Assembly (NCBI GenBank): GCA_020796225.1 | Contig: CM036767.1 | Coordinates: 22,760,927-22,824,926 of the forward strand | DNA from: Arion vulgaris | Lineage: Eukaryota; Mollusca; Gastropoda; Stylommatophora; Arionidae | DNA: 64,000 nucleotides | Reading direction: 5' to 3' | Part shown: positions 10,600-20,964 of the stretch, piece by piece | How positions within the stretch are numbered: the first letter of the stretch is position 1 | Layout: each line of letters begins with the position of its first letter | Program-made: the position numbers and the translations under genes | The notes under the pieces: generated by a model | The model's database searches: none | Told to the model about the DNA's origin: nothing | Seen by the model: only the letters and a program-made list of their open reading frames with translations

Positions 10600-11580
10600 T
10601 TGCACGAAATGGAGAGAAAAAAAACAGGTTATTTAATTTGCAGAAGCTTGTGTCCGCCCGTGCAACTGTGTATCGTTTCTGTTTTGATTAATTTTGACTG
10701 GGATAAAATCTTGAATATCCTTTCACAGCAGAGAGAAGAATCACGTAGTAATATTATGATTAAATATGCACACTAAATCATTTAGTAAGACTGGTACAGC
10801 ATGTCACAACTAAAGAAGAATACAGCATTGCAGGCCAACACTATGCTACTATAGTTCGTTCCAAAATTCGTGATCACACTTAGGTTTAATTTGTACGAAA
10901 TCTACCTGATAGATAAAAGCAATTTTTTGCATGCAGTCTTATATATCTCACGACGTTACGAATTCATGTTTAAGTAATTTGTAGTTAGCTTAGTTGATGC
11001 AAACAACGTTTTTTGTTATATAATTTTGCATAAGTACAACAAAATGATAACCAAAGTTTAGAACTTACAGTAATACACAAAATGGTGGCGAATGATTGCA
11101 AAGGCGTATCCCTATTACATATTATAAAAAGAAAGGTGACATAGTGAACAAATGATACCTTCCACTCCTATAAATGAAAGTAAATGTTGCGTACATACGC
11201 AAATGACAGTCGGTAGGAAACATTGTGAACTGATTAGTTTCACGGGATTCCCGATTTTGACGTGCACTGAATTGCATGTGGAACAGGGAAATGCTTAGTT
11301 ATAGACAAACTTGACAATCGTACTGTAAAACTTCGACAAGTATACCATATCAACATCGCTGTAATTTTAGTAATAACATATAATAATAATCTTACAGAAC
11401 TAAAGGTTTGGGTGGGCAAAAATACTTTTGGAAGGTCGTCACTGTTACCTATATAAAAATGTAAAAATCAAGAATTTCTGTTCTGGAGATGATTTTATAT
11501 CGGTCGGTAACGATGATCATGAATTTTGGAAGGAACTATAGTACCAAACATGGCCAATAACAGCAGCTAATGAACGGAAA
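10600..11580. other. Unassigned, about 1 kb
   Basis: No tandem, dispersed or coding feature recognised. One of the few quiet stretches in the window. Confidence 0.45.
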
Positions 11581-11756
11581 ATCATAAGGACGAAGATGAA
11601 GTGCCTTAGAAGAGCTGCAGGTGTGACAATAAGAGACACTTAGAAATGAAGAAATCAGAAGAAGACTGGATGTGAAAACAGTCATGCAATTCATAAAAGG
11701 AACAACATATTAAATGGTTTGGGCACGTTACAAGAATGCATTGGTATCGTCAAATA

Positions 11757-11936
11757 CAGCGGTACCCAAACTTTGCATTAACGTGGACCACCTTTTAAAT
11801 ACATTTTGTTACAGCGGTTCCCAAACTTTGCATTAACGTGGACCACCTTTTAAATACATTTTGTTACAGCGGTTCCCAAACTTTGCATTAACGTGGACCA
11901 CCTTTTAAATACATTTTGTTACAGCGGACCCCAAAC
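11757..11936 (+). repeat. 55-bp triplication of hAT end
   Basis: The terminal 55 bp (AGCGGTTCCCAAACTTTGCA through ACATTTTGTT) occur three times in tandem, with a partial fourth (CAGCGGACCCCAAACG). The second and third copies are nearly identical. Confidence 0.9.
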
Positions 11937-12235
11937 GTTTCTATATAATGAAAATCTTCTAACAATGAAGTTATTATCACACCATACCAACAGTTAAGAT
12001 GGCTTCAATTTATCAGACTGCAGGAAACTGCAAATGATCTTTCATTTTGTCCTGTTAGACATTTGAACTCCGGTCTGTACCGCTTCCTTTGATTTCACAA
12101 CGGAACTAGTTTACCACTGTTTTTATATATGTTTCTAAAATGTATTTTTCTGTTTGTAATGTTAAAGTTCATAATATTTCTTCAAGTGCTTAAGGACTCC
12201 CTGTGAGTACCTCGCGGACAGTTTGGCAAACGTTG
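11757..12235 (+). mobile_element. hAT-type MITE with triplicated terminus
   Basis: Left end CAGCGGTACCCAAAC and right end (reverse complement) CAACGTTTGCCAAAC form imperfect inverted repeats of hAT/Charlie type (CAG..GTTCCCAAAC). The 8-bp flanks GTCAAATA and GTCTAATA (7/8) fit a hAT target duplication. No transposase frame. A second copy in reverse lies at 58.05-58.37 kb. It interrupts a LINE fragment, so it is the younger of the two. Confidence 0.85.
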
Positions 12236-12385
12236 GTCTAATACAGAGAGGCACAATGAACAGGTTTAATAGGTACAGATCAATAGGAAGATCACTCAAA
12301 AGATGGAGCGATATCAACAAGATCAGCCTTAAGAAAAATGATTACCAACTAAAAATTGTCTTAGAACAAGCATAGACAGATCACT

Positions 12386-12895
12386 GCTCTCTCCCCTACC
12401 CCCTCCTACCCCTCTCCCCTTTCTCGAACATGTCTAGAAATACGTTAATGGTGGAGGCGAAGAAGATACAAGAATTATCTTAAAACTAATTATCAATTAT
12501 TTTCATATTAAAATGTCAACGTGTGAAACAGATAACTTTGAGGTAACTCTTCTGTTCTATAATTCTGTAGACTGTCTATGATTAAATTAAAATGGTAAAT
12601 AATTGAGTGCAACCATAACAGATATTTGATAGTTCTAGTAGTAAATACAATTAACTAAACAATATGTTAGTGTTATAATTTAAGGGATAACTTCAATGTT
12701 ATGTATGTATTCATTACATCCTTGTGGACTAAATGCCACATTATGTGGCAAGGAGTTGCACGACTTTTTTATCAGGAGGCACACTAAAAAGCGTTTGTTA
12801 TTCTAAAAACAAATGGCTGGTAAAGACATGACTTTTACTCTGGTCCACTAAGAGTTAATATTATGAGTTGTGTAAATTATATATGTTACAGATGA
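12386..12895. other. Unassigned sequence
   Basis: A C-rich patch (CCCCTACCCCCTCC) near 12400. Otherwise AT-rich with nothing recognised. Confidence 0.4.
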
Positions 12896-12899
12896 AATA

Positions 12900-13095
12900 A
12901 ATGGAACAGAAACGACACACTAGAAAGGAATTAAAACTCCCAACACGTGCAAATATTTCATGCCCACATTGCACAAAGAGACTCCAGGCACACATCGAGC
13001 TCACTAGTCATCTACGTACTCACAGACAAACATAATGCAGCTGCATTCTCTTGGATGAATAAATGGTGGTTATCATCACCCGTGATGAACGAGCA
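12900..13095 (+). mobile_element. LINE C-terminal zinc-finger tail
   Basis: Plus strand encodes ISCPHCTKRLQAHIELTSHL followed by RTHRQT and a stop: a C2H2 pattern C-x2-C-x12-H-x3-H. The 'SHLRTHR' finger just before the stop is common at the C-terminus of some invertebrate endonuclease/RT LINE proteins. The sequence after the stop, with TGGTTATCATCACC, fits a LINE 3' end. A host zinc-finger gene is less likely because nothing else of one is present. Confidence 0.6.
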
Positions 13096-13289
13096 TCATA
13101 AAATCAAATCATACTAAACTCCCAAGCATCATGACCGAGGTTTCACAACCTTCACTAAGGACGTGCAACAGGTCTATAATGCCCAGAATATGGACCAGTT
13201 AAAATCAGCACTAACGGTTGCTAAGTTGACCTATTTTATTGAGGGTACCCCACTTTCTATATTCTTAAACTCTAGAGCGTTGTTGTTTT

Positions 13290-13500
13290 CTTCAATCCTG
13301 TTTTGCCTCACAGTCAGCTCACAGTCAGCTCACAGTCAGCTTACAGTCAGTATAAGAAGAGACTTATACAACAGGCTTGTGTGTGCACTTTAAAAAACTT
13401 TGTTTCCCAACCTGTTATTTCTGATCCACCTTTTGCACGAACCGCCATTTGCTTTGTATTCATTGTATAGGACTAGCATTGCCCTTGATGATCTTTAAAC
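13290..13500 (-). mobile_element. RT-N LINE 3' end with short repeat
   Basis: The reverse complement matches other RT-N copies (56.54-56.82 kb minus, 59.65-59.79 kb plus) through the GGCAAAACAGGATTG segment and the upstream GTGCAAAAGGTGG region. Inside it ACAGTCAGCTC is repeated four times at about 13314-13352, absent from the other copies. Confidence 0.65.
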
Positions 13501-13639
13501 TCTAGAAAACACTTCTATCAAAGTTCACAGTAAAGTTAGACCCATGTCATTCTTTTCCTCCAGTTTCAATTATGAAGTAATAAATACATTTGACGCATGA
13601 GCAATGATTTTGTTAAAGCATCATTATCATCATCAGGTG

Positions 13640-14235
13640 CCGTGCCGGCTGACGTAGGAGATCATGGAGCTCCATGGATCATGGATAACATCAGATGGAA
13701 GATGTACAACAGAGATTAGAAGTAGAATAGCTCTTGCGAAAGGAGCATGTATAAAAATGAGGAACACACTATGCGTGAATTCATTACCAATGACATTGCG
13801 AAAACCAGTCTTGGCTACCAGTGCTTTATTGAAACAATACGTATGTACGGCAGAGAATTATGGACAATGAACAAACAATGAATAAGATCATTGGAAGTCA
13901 CAGAGATGTGGTTTTACAGATGAATGCTGAAAATGTTATGGAAAGCGAATAAAACAAATGATGAGATTTTAAATCAGGCCTGCACACAAAGAAATCTTAT
14001 CTAAAGAATACGAATCCGACAATCAAGGTTCTCCGGGCGTATAATGCGAAAAGAAGGTTTAGAACATTTGGTGACAACAGGTAACATTCAGGGAAGAAGA
14101 GATCGTGATAATGAGAGAGAAGATGTTGGATGATCTGACATCATGGTTCGACAAAAGATCGACGTCAGAACTGATTACATGCACCAATCAGAGAGTTGTA
14201 GAGAGACATGATTGCATACGCCAGCAGGCATGGTA
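13640..14235 (+). mobile_element. RT-Q LINE 3' end
   Basis: Contains in order DGRCTTEIRSRIALAKGA, NTLCVNSLPMTLRKPVL, a degraded MWCWRRMLK-like region, TNDEILNQACTQRNL, GLEHLVTTGNIQGRRDR, REKMLDDLTSWFDKRSTSE and LITCTNQRVVERHDCI. This is the conserved run from RT thumb to C-terminus, with frameshifts. It provides the reference for the RT-Q copies at 8, 48-50 and 57 kb. Confidence 0.85.
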
Positions 14236-14720
14236 CTTGATTGATTAAACAGGCCTGCAATCCTGACATGATACAGAATTTATGCCGTGACCTTAAGTTT
14301 GCGTCCCTGTTAACGACTGCAGACAGAGAGTAGGGAATGTTTGTCACTACAAACTTCTATACTATACTGCGCAGAAGGTAGAAGGACTATTTCTTGACCT
14401 CACGTGTTGAACGACAAATATGGGACTGAACCTACAACCACCCCTCAGGTGGTCGAGTCGATGGACGAAAGCTTATTCATCTATCTTATAAAAACATGTT
14501 TAGTGTTCCTGTATTTACCATATTCATTGTCTTCAGCGCTTGACATTCAGTTTGTAAAACTATTTGTTCACTTGTTTCACAGTATGAAAGCTAAATAATG
14601 CTTGGTTGGCATCGGACAAATTTTAGAGCTATTTTGATTCTTACATTAACTGTGTTTAACTATATTATGTATCAGATGTGTATATGTGTTCTGTTTCTCT
14701 GTTTTAATTAAATATATGTA
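14236..14720. other. Unassigned sequence
   Basis: Nothing recognised. The 64-residue frame at 14404-14598 has no motif. Confidence 0.4.
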
Positions 14721-14727
14721 TGAGTAA

Positions 14728-14975
14728 GATATAGATGGTTCAGGGATAATTACCGGTCTATTAACCCCGATGTTCTGAGTTCGAATTACCCTGCGGACAG
14801 TTTGGTTGCAAATTGTTTTTTGTGGATTTTTACAAAAGAACGATGGCACCACCCGTTCAGAAATCAATGGCAAACTACTGAACGTAATAATGCATAGAAA
14901 AATCTAAAATAGCGTTAAAAAGCTGGGATTGATTCGCAAGGTCCTGTAAAGGATATGCAATTAACTTTAAAATAT
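14728..14975 (+). mobile_element. SINE-D copy
   Basis: tRNA-like head with CTATTAACCCCGATGTTCTG and a box B-like GAGTTCGAATTAC. The body has GTTTGGTTGCAAATTGTTT, GATGGCACCACCCGTTCAG and GGCAAACTACTGAACGTAAT, and ends GTAAAGGATATGCAATTAAC. It matches 44.09-44.33 kb closely. Confidence 0.85.
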
Positions 14976-14997
14976 AGATATGCTTTGTTTATAGTGT

Positions 14998-15206
14998 GCT
15001 TTTTTTTCTTTTCTGATCCAAAAGCACTTGAGCTGACAGCTCTTCAGCTCGGTGTCATGAGCATCGTAACCCTTCGGTTCGGTGCCACGAACACCGTAAA
15101 TCTAAAGAACATGTGGCTTTTCTGTCAGCCCGCAGAATTGAACGCGCACTCACAGGGAGCTTGTCACCCGTCGTTCCACGCGCTACGAACACGCTGGGCA
15201 GGCGGG
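14998..15206 (-). mobile_element. SINE-B copy with 9-bp TSD
   Basis: Read in reverse: CGCGTGGAACGACGGG, box B-like GTTCAATTC, GCGGGCTGACAGAAAAGCC, the ATGACACCGAGCTGAAGAGC motif once, TCAAGTGCTTTTGG, and an A-rich tail (T run at 15000-15008). Flanks TTATAGTGT at 14989-14997 and 15207-15215 are identical, a good target-site duplication. This is the unamplified form of the copy at 39.6-40.4 kb. Confidence 0.9.
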
Positions 15207-15294
15207 TTATAGTGTTGTTTAAAAACACTTATATGCTGGAAATATATTTTTGTATAGATATGGATTTGTTTTTAATCATATGTTTTTAATGTTG

Positions 15295-15690
15295 CTATGT
15301 TTTGTATTGGGAGTGCTATTATACAGTAGTGAATGCTGGAAAATGTAATGTATTGGGAGTGCTATTATACAGTAGTGAATGCTGGAAAATGTAATGTATT
15401 GGGAGTGCTATTATACAGTAGTGAATGTTGGAAAATGTAATGTATTGGGAGTGCTATTATACAGTAGTGAATGCTGGAAAATGTAATGTATTGGGAGTGC
15501 TATTATACAGTAGTGAATGTTGGAAAATGTAATGTATTGGGAGTGCTATTATACAGTAGTGAATGCTGGAAAATGTAATGTATTGGGAGTGCTATTATAC
15601 AGTAGTGAATGTTGGAAAATGACCCAACACAGAATACGCAAGTTAGAGACATTTCAGAATAAATGTTTAAGATGAATCCTGCTGATTTTC
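15295..15690 (+). mobile_element. LINE RT fragment carrying 46-bp array
   Basis: The last repeat unit runs on as VLLYSSECWKMTQHRIRKLE, then TFQNKCLR and a stop, matching the RT motif Y.GSE.WKM...LE.FQNKCLR. About seven tandem 46-bp units (GTATTGGGAGTGCTATTATA, CAGTAGTGAATGCTGGAAAA, TGTAAT) are copies of the VLGVLLYSSECWKM-coding segment. Units alternate between GCTGG and GTTGG forms. Confidence 0.85.
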
Positions 15691-15890
15691 TGACCAAATA
15701 TCTTAGGTAGTGGCCAAATATCTTATGTAGTGGCCAAATATCTTAGGTAGTGGCCAAATATCTTAGGTAGTGGCCAAATATCTTATGTAGTGGCCAAATA
15801 TCTTAGGTAGTGGCCAAATATCTTAGGTAGTGGCCAAATATCTTAGGTAGTGGCCAAATATCTTAGGTAGTGGCCAAATATCTATAATCA
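15690..15890. repeat. 20-bp minisatellite, about 10 copies
   Basis: Unit CCAAATATCTTAGGTAGTGG with an occasional T variant (TTATG). It follows directly on the 46-bp array. Confidence 0.9.
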
Positions 15891-15963
15891 CAAACTACTG
15901 TAGTTTTACAAATTACAAAAACAATGACAACATTTGTAATTTGTAAAACTACAGTACTTTGTG
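15889..15963. repeat. Perfect-stem hairpin in repeat F piece
   Basis: Arms at 15889-15917 and 15935-15963 are reverse complements with one mismatch (core TACTGTAGTTTTACAAATTA), separated by 17 bases. The arm is the repeat F segment seen at 40.96 kb. Two oppositely oriented repeat F pieces may have met here. Confidence 0.8.
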
Positions 15964-16019
15964 ATTACGTGGTTTGCCAATCAAATAGTTTTACTGCAGT
16001 CTCATCTATTTTGTGAATA

Positions 16020-16380
16020 TGATAATATTCATCATCAAATTGCTTGTACTGAGCAGAACTGTGTTGCCCTAACAGTTTGATAGTTTTATGGGATTTCTCT
16101 CTGTCATAGGCTAGATGTTACATATCTGTATCGGTCATAGTCACATCATTAGTTACATGATATGCTTACTTGCTCAGTGACAGTTACATGATGCTTTACT
16201 TGCTCGGTCATAGTTACATCATTAGTTACATGATAAGCTTACTTGCTCGGTCATAGTTACATCATTAGTTACATGATAAGCTTACTTGCTCGGTCATAGT
16301 TACATCATTAGTTACATGAGAAGCTTACTTGCTCGGTCATAGTTACATCATTAGTTACATGAGAAGCTTACTTGCTATTA
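16020..16380 (-). mobile_element. RT-G LINE 3' end with 43-bp array
   Basis: The minus-strand GAT tail (ATTCATCATCAAATTGCTTG) is followed by the RT-G end reading, in reverse, LAYDREKSHKTIKL and TDTDM. Then about five 43-bp units carry TCGGTCATAGTTACATCATT. That is the reverse complement of the codons for the conserved VTNxxxMT segment, so the array grew inside this LINE copy. Confidence 0.8.
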
Positions 16381-16494
16381 CTTGTTTATTTTCTCTACAA
16401 CTGTCTTAACTAGATGAGGTTATGAAATATACAAAAAGCAGATCTATCAAATGTAGTTTGATCTATCAAAGCAGTTTTTCGTGTATTGTTTTAT
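16381..16494. other. Short spacer
   Basis: Contains a small local duplication of GATCTATCAAA. Otherwise unassigned. Confidence 0.4.
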
Positions 16495-16544
16495 TAATTA
16501 GTAGGACTATCATCATCCCACTTTTGTGAATAACCGTATGTGGT

Positions 16545-16905
16545 CCTATCTCTTTCTTACACAGAAATATATCAACGGCTCTGCATGAACTCAATATTCT
16601 CCACAGGGAGGGTCTCCTATCTCTTTCTTACACAGAAAGATATCAGCGTCAGTGCATGAACTCAATATTCTCCCAAGGGAGTGTCTCCTATCTCTTTCTT
16701 ACACAGAAAGATATCAGCGGCAGTGCATGAACTCAATATTCTCCACAGGGAGGGTCTCCTATCTCTTTCTTACACAGAAAGATATCAGCGGCTCTGCATG
16801 AACTCAATATTCTCCCAAGGGAGTGTCTCCTATCTCTTTCTTACACAGAAAGATATCAGCGGCAGTGCATGAACTCAATATTCTCCATAGGGATGGTCTC
16901 CGTGG
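16545..16905 (-). repeat. 71-bp array inside SINE-K, about 5 copies
   Basis: Units contain CTCCTATCTCTTTCTTACAC, CAGTGCATGAACTCAATATT and CTCCACAGGGAGGGT, with 71-bp spacing. Two unit types (CACAGGGAGG and CAAGGGAGTG) alternate, so the array probably grew by 142-bp steps. The same sequence is single-copy in the SINE-Ks at 22.15 and 31.66 kb. Confidence 0.85.
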
Positions 16906-17059
16906 CAATTTTGTGTAGAAATTTTATTTGAAGTTGTTTAATTAACTCCTGCCGGGAAATCGACTTTGCAACCTAATGTTATTGATTTTAAACTGCCATT
17001 GGTTCTGGTGTGTGCTAAAATTGAATGAGGAACCAAGGCTCGTTGTCGGTAATATTAAA

Positions 17060-17305
17060 GGGTTTAAGGTCACGGATTTGTTTAATTGCACCGGGTTTTC
17101 CCATATAGCTTCTTCCCTGTCGGCAGAAATTGCACATCATCTACGGAGAGTGTAGAACAAAGCGGCAACTCATTATCCCAAGTAACTATCTTAGGCGTTT
17201 CATAAAATATTGCACAGGTGACTCAGTCTGGATTAAAACTCAAAACCTTCATAACGACAGGCAACCGTCTTAATGACTAAGCCGTAGAGACCGTCGCTTG
17301 TAAGG
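17060..17305 (-). mobile_element. SINE-C copy nested in SINE-K
   Basis: Reverse orientation: degenerate head near 17290, GTTTTGAGTTTTAATCC-like box B region, ATACGGAAATTGC-like body, end ACCCGGTGCAATTAAAC. It separates the two halves of SINE-K. Confidence 0.7.
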
Positions 17306-17424
17306 GCTGGGAACTTGATCTCACCTACATTGATATCAAGGTTCTCTGAGAAAATATCCCGATCACTCCATGCAGGTAACGTAGCTCTTTCTCTCTCTCT
17401 CGATCCCCGCTTAGGCTGATGTAC

Positions 17425-17665
17425 CAAACCTTCTCATGAATCCTGCTGCTGATTTTAAGGACTCCGTCACTCCGTACATCTTCTCATTAAGCTCGTTATT
17501 TTCGAGCCAAGTTTCGTTTCTCAGGCCTGTTAGCAACTGGCAGTCTTGCAGTAGATGATCTGCCGTCATGTCCGCCTTTTCACAGTGGCACAGGCTAGTT
17601 GTGCCAACTAAATTTTTGTTTAACATGTGGGCCCGGATTCTGTTATGGTCCGTACGGAGGCCGAT
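17425..17665 (-). mobile_element. RNH-type LINE C-terminus
   Basis: Minus strand encodes GLRTDHNRIRAHMLNKNLVG, then SLCHCEKADMTADHLLQDC and LLTGLRNETW. This is the RLRTGHN..L..H...CxC......H.LxxCP region that follows RNase H in Jockey/I-like LINEs. A 71-residue frame remains open. The upstream coding part is replaced by the array at 17.68-18.07 kb. Confidence 0.85.
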
Positions 17666-17667
17666 TA

Positions 17668-18066
17668 TAACAACTTGTTCGCTACTGGATAGCCTATAGT
17701 ACCTATCTCAGACGCTGTGTTGATAGCCTATAGTACCTATCTCAGACGCTGTGTTGATAGCCTATAGTACCTATCTCAGACGCTGTGTTGATAGCCTATA
17801 GTACCTATCTTAGACGATGTGTTGAGGGTGGTCTTTCGATCACTTTTCTCTATATCAGATTATAACAACTTGTTCGCTACTGGATAGCCTATAGTACCTA
17901 TCTCAGACGCTGTGTTGATAGCCTATAGTACCTATCTTAGACGCTGTGTTGAGGGTGGTCTTTCGATCACTTTTCTCTATATCAGATTATAACAACTTGT
18001 TCGCTACTGGATATCCTATAGTACCTATCTTAGACGCTGTGTTGAGGATGGTCTTTCGACCACTTT
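17668..18066 (-). repeat. 34-bp array with higher-order structure
   Basis: Unit GATAGCCTATAGTACCTATC plus TCAGACGCTGTGTT. Three blocks are separated by GAGGGTGGTCTTTCGATCAC and each restarts with TTATAACAACTTGTTCGCTA. Blocks hold four, two and one units. The block start overlaps the LINE codons upstream of GLRTDHN, so the array grew in this LINE copy. Confidence 0.85.
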
Positions 18067-18349
18067 TCTCTATATCACCATCCGATGGTTGGTTTTGACC
18101 GTATCAAAGCTAATACATCTGGTGTGATATGTGTTTTGTATCTTACATTCAAGCCACAGAGACTTCCTTCTTTTTAATTTTGAGCGTGTACTAGCGAGTG
18201 TGTTGTTTCCATGGCAACATATGATATTGGGAGAGGGGATATCGACAAAGCGGCGCAGAAGATCATTAATACATTCGAATGCAAATTCTACAGAATAGTT
18301 CTTAGAATATGATTGACATGAAGAAGAAATGATTCTGTTCTGCCTCAGC

Positions 18350-18625
18350 TTGATATTAAAGAGAACATAACAAACAAGAACAATTAAATATTTCGGACAC
18401 ATCAAACGACATGAGTGTCTAGAGAAGATAATTTTGGAGCGAATGGTGCCTGAAAGAAGAATGAGAAGAAGACATAGCAGACGATGGGTGCAAGATGTCA
18501 TTGACGATCTGAGAATGACTGCTGCTGACGCCGGTCAACTTGCACAGAATATAGAGTTTTTCAGGACTGCTGTCATGAGAATCACGTTCCAGGAGCGACA
18601 CGCTACTTGATGATGATGATGACTA
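18350..18625 (+). mobile_element. RT-G LINE 3' end, variant
   Basis: Encodes LKYFGHIKRHECLEKIILE, ERRMRRRHSRRWVQDVIDDL, RMTAADAGQLAQN, FFRTAVMRITFQERHAT, then a stop and (GAT)4. The best-preserved copy of this variant, with only minor frame damage. A related reverse copy lies at 43.08-43.32 kb. Confidence 0.85.
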
Positions 18626-18639
18626 GCGTCTAACACAAC

Positions 18640-19425
18640 ATGGTTACTCTTGACCACATTCTGACTATTTCTGTGATCCAAATTTGTTCAGCGCGTGTCA
18701 GAAGTGCTACCGCAGTCATCGATCACAATCCAAGTCCTGTCTCCAGTGCGTGACTAAAAGTTGTGTCGATCAGTGTGTGTGTGTGTGTGTGTGTGTAGAT
18801 GAAGCTATCGGAACACAGTGGGTCATCTTAATCAAAAGATACCAGGAAAAAAGAGTGGTTGACGTTAAAGATGGTTGGATAGATACAAACATGTCAAGAC
18901 GCGATACGATCTGTAAATCAGTTCTTCTAAGACCTGGTGTGAACACCACATTTTTCATGCATGTTTGTAATAAAGAAGTGTAAATTGATGCATACATTGG
19001 TTTGTTTACATTACATCTTAATTATAAAACTCATTGTCTGTTAGTGTGTCAGTGGAAACAACTTTCGTAAGGCATTTTGCACTTGGTATGCATTTATAGT
19101 ACTCTATTTTACTCTACCGGCTTCAACGTTTATCAGTGTCAAGAAAAATACAGTATTTATTAGCAACAATATGCTTTATTATTTTTGTATAACTTCAAAG
19201 AACATGTTATTCCCGCTTTCAATATCTTGTATTTTGTTCATTTGTATCGCTTCTACTGCCTATAATTACACTCTGTTCAATTTGGTTAAAGAAAACGCCT
19301 GCATCTAAACGTATCTCTTCATACATATAACACTTCTGAGCAGACTATGTTTAGAAGTAATTATCGCCACGTGATTTTAACATTGAAAACGTTTGGCAGA
19401 CAGTTTAAATTCACAGTAGGAACAT
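18640..19425. other. Unassigned, with GT microsatellite
   Basis: (GT)n at about 18773-18796. The overlapping 99-residue frame has no recognisable domain and reads through the microsatellite. Nothing else seen. Confidence 0.4.
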
Positions 19426-19427
19426 TG

Positions 19428-19545
19428 TAATCTTTAGCTATACTTTAATCTTACAATCATCAATGTAATCTTTAGCTATACTTTAATCTTACAATCATCA
19501 ATGTAATCTTTAGCTATCATTAATCTTACAATCATCAATGTCATA
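19428..19545. repeat. 38-bp repeat, 3 copies
   Basis: CAATGTAATCTTTAGCTATA and CTTTAATCTTACAATCAT repeat three times. The third copy is shortened. Confidence 0.85.
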
Positions 19546-19940
19546 CAGCCAAAAATAATTTTCTAAATCAAATTAATAGTACCAACTTCATCTGCACTAA
19601 TTATAAAAAACGTGCAAAAGATTTTTGTTAATTATTATTGCAGCCAAAACTATGTTTCTGATGCGCACTAATACACACCCCAAAAAAACAACACGGTGGA
19701 CATCACTGATTTAGAACATAAACAAGTGATATTACAACATGTGAACCATCGTTTATAACATGTGAACCATCGTTTACAACATTGAACAGAAATATCTTTT
19801 CAACATTTTTGTAGATCTTTTACTGACGCGATAACGACCCATTTTCATCTGCAGATAACGAAATACCAATTGTTAAGACACAAAATCTGACTGACAGCTA
19901 AGCAACAAATGATGAACAGCTTTTTCATACCTAATTTGTG
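19546..19940. other. Unassigned sequence
   Basis: A short direct duplication (ACATGTGAACCATCGTTTA, 19737-19780) is the only structure noted. Confidence 0.4.
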
Positions 19941-19944
19941 TTAC

Positions 19945-20355
19945 CAGAGCCAAACATGGGCAATGAGCAAAGCGCAGTCACAAAAATAACTACATGTGAA
20001 ATGCGGTGACTGCGAAAAGATGCCAACAACACCAGAAAAGACATAGTTACCATCATCAGCATAAGAAAGAAAGTTGGCACAGAACTTTGCTTGTATTACA
20101 CTGAGAAACAAAGAATGAAGTGAAGGTAAGAATGCCTCCAAACGTATACAGAGTCTCTTCTACAACAGAACATCAGGAAAGAAGACCAGACACAGAACAT
20201 GAAAAAGATGGTTAGATGACAATGCAGAATCCTGTCAAAGAGCACAAATAATAATCACACAAGCCAACAGAACAGAGCAATACCAAATTAGAAAAACAAG
20301 ACACTGGACAACCACCCGGTAGCAGTGTGATGACAAACATAGAAGAAGAAGATAA
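19945..20355 (+). mobile_element. RT-H LINE 3' end
   Basis: Shows CEMR.LRKDANNTRKD, YYTEKQRMK, ESLLQQNIRKEDQTQ, KKMVR-like RKRWLDD region, ITQANRTEQYQIRKTRHWTT, GSSVMTN, then a GAAGAAGAAG tail. The same order occurs at 22.8, 28.0-31.0 and 40.5 kb (reverse). Several frameshifts. Confidence 0.75.
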
Positions 20356-20369
20356 GGAAATAGATGATT

Positions 20370-20600
20370 CTAAGCTAATTGTGCAGAAGTAACCCATCGT
20401 TAGAGAGATGTGAAATCAGAAGTAACCCATCGTTAGAGAGATGTGAAATGTCTAAGCTAATTGTGCAGAAGTAACCCATCGTTAGAGAGATGTGAAATGT
20501 CTAAGCTAATTGTGCAGAAGTAACCCATCGTTAGAGAGATGTGAAATGTCTAAGCTAATTGTGCAGAAGTAACCCATCGTTAGAGAGATGTGAAATGTAG
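20370..20600. repeat. 49-bp minisatellite, about 4.5 copies
   Basis: Unit CTAAGCTAATTGTGCAGAAG, TAACCCATCGTTAGAGAGAT, GTGAAATGT. It begins immediately 3' of the RT-H GAA tail. One shortened copy at about 20411. Confidence 0.9.
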
Positions 20601-20604
20601 GAAC

Positions 20605-20960
20605 AAATGGCAATAGGTCGGGCATACCGTGCGAAGGACACAGTTGAACGTCACTAAATAAGTACATCAGTGGAATTAGCAGGGGAAATGAAAAAGGAGA
20701 TAATATAAAGGCTTGTAGAATGAGTCATTTTGAGGAACTGGAGAATGCTTGACTATCATGGGAAGCCATAAAGAAAATGTTCACAGAGACCGACAAAACT
20801 GAAGAACAACTGATGAGGTTATATGCTCCGCGAGGAGCGGATAAGGATACGTTAAACAAGAAGCTACATAAAGACAAAATGGGGACGTAGTTAATGTTAA
20901 CATCAGAGTATTTGTTTCTTATACCTGTAACTGAAATCAAAGAAAATGTTACTAGATAAG
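20605..20960 (+). mobile_element. Possible LINE 3' end, very degraded
   Basis: A frame reading WEAIKKMFTETDKTEEQLMR followed by LYAPRGADKD vaguely resembles the RT ending W...V..LC..R..K. Low support. Confidence 0.25.
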
Positions 20961-20964
20961 AATA

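Larger units (their letters stand above)
11585..12385 (+). mobile_element. LINE RT fragment split by hAT MITE
   Basis: Left part has TKMKCLRRAAGVT, RNEEIRRRLDVKTVMQFI and WFGHVTRMHW-like residues. It resumes after 12.24 kb with GTMNRFNRYRSIGRSLKRWSD and LKKND. This is the usual order of the RT C-terminal region, with the inserted MITE between the GH-R motif and the RGRP/RW motif. Confidence 0.75.
16495..17420 (-). mobile_element. SINE-K copy, expanded and interrupted
   Basis: Matches the SINE-K copy at 22.07-22.50 kb in the 3' part (CTATCTCTTTCTTACACAG, CAGTGCATGAACTC) and, after a SINE-C insertion at 17.06-17.30 kb, in the 5' part (GAACTTGATCTCAC). The tRNA-like head seen in the other copy is not recognisable here. 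Confidence 0.7.

Noticed and set aside
18684..18983. 99-residue Cys-rich plus frame
   Set aside because: The VCVCVCV stretch is a GT microsatellite and nothing else in it is recognisable.
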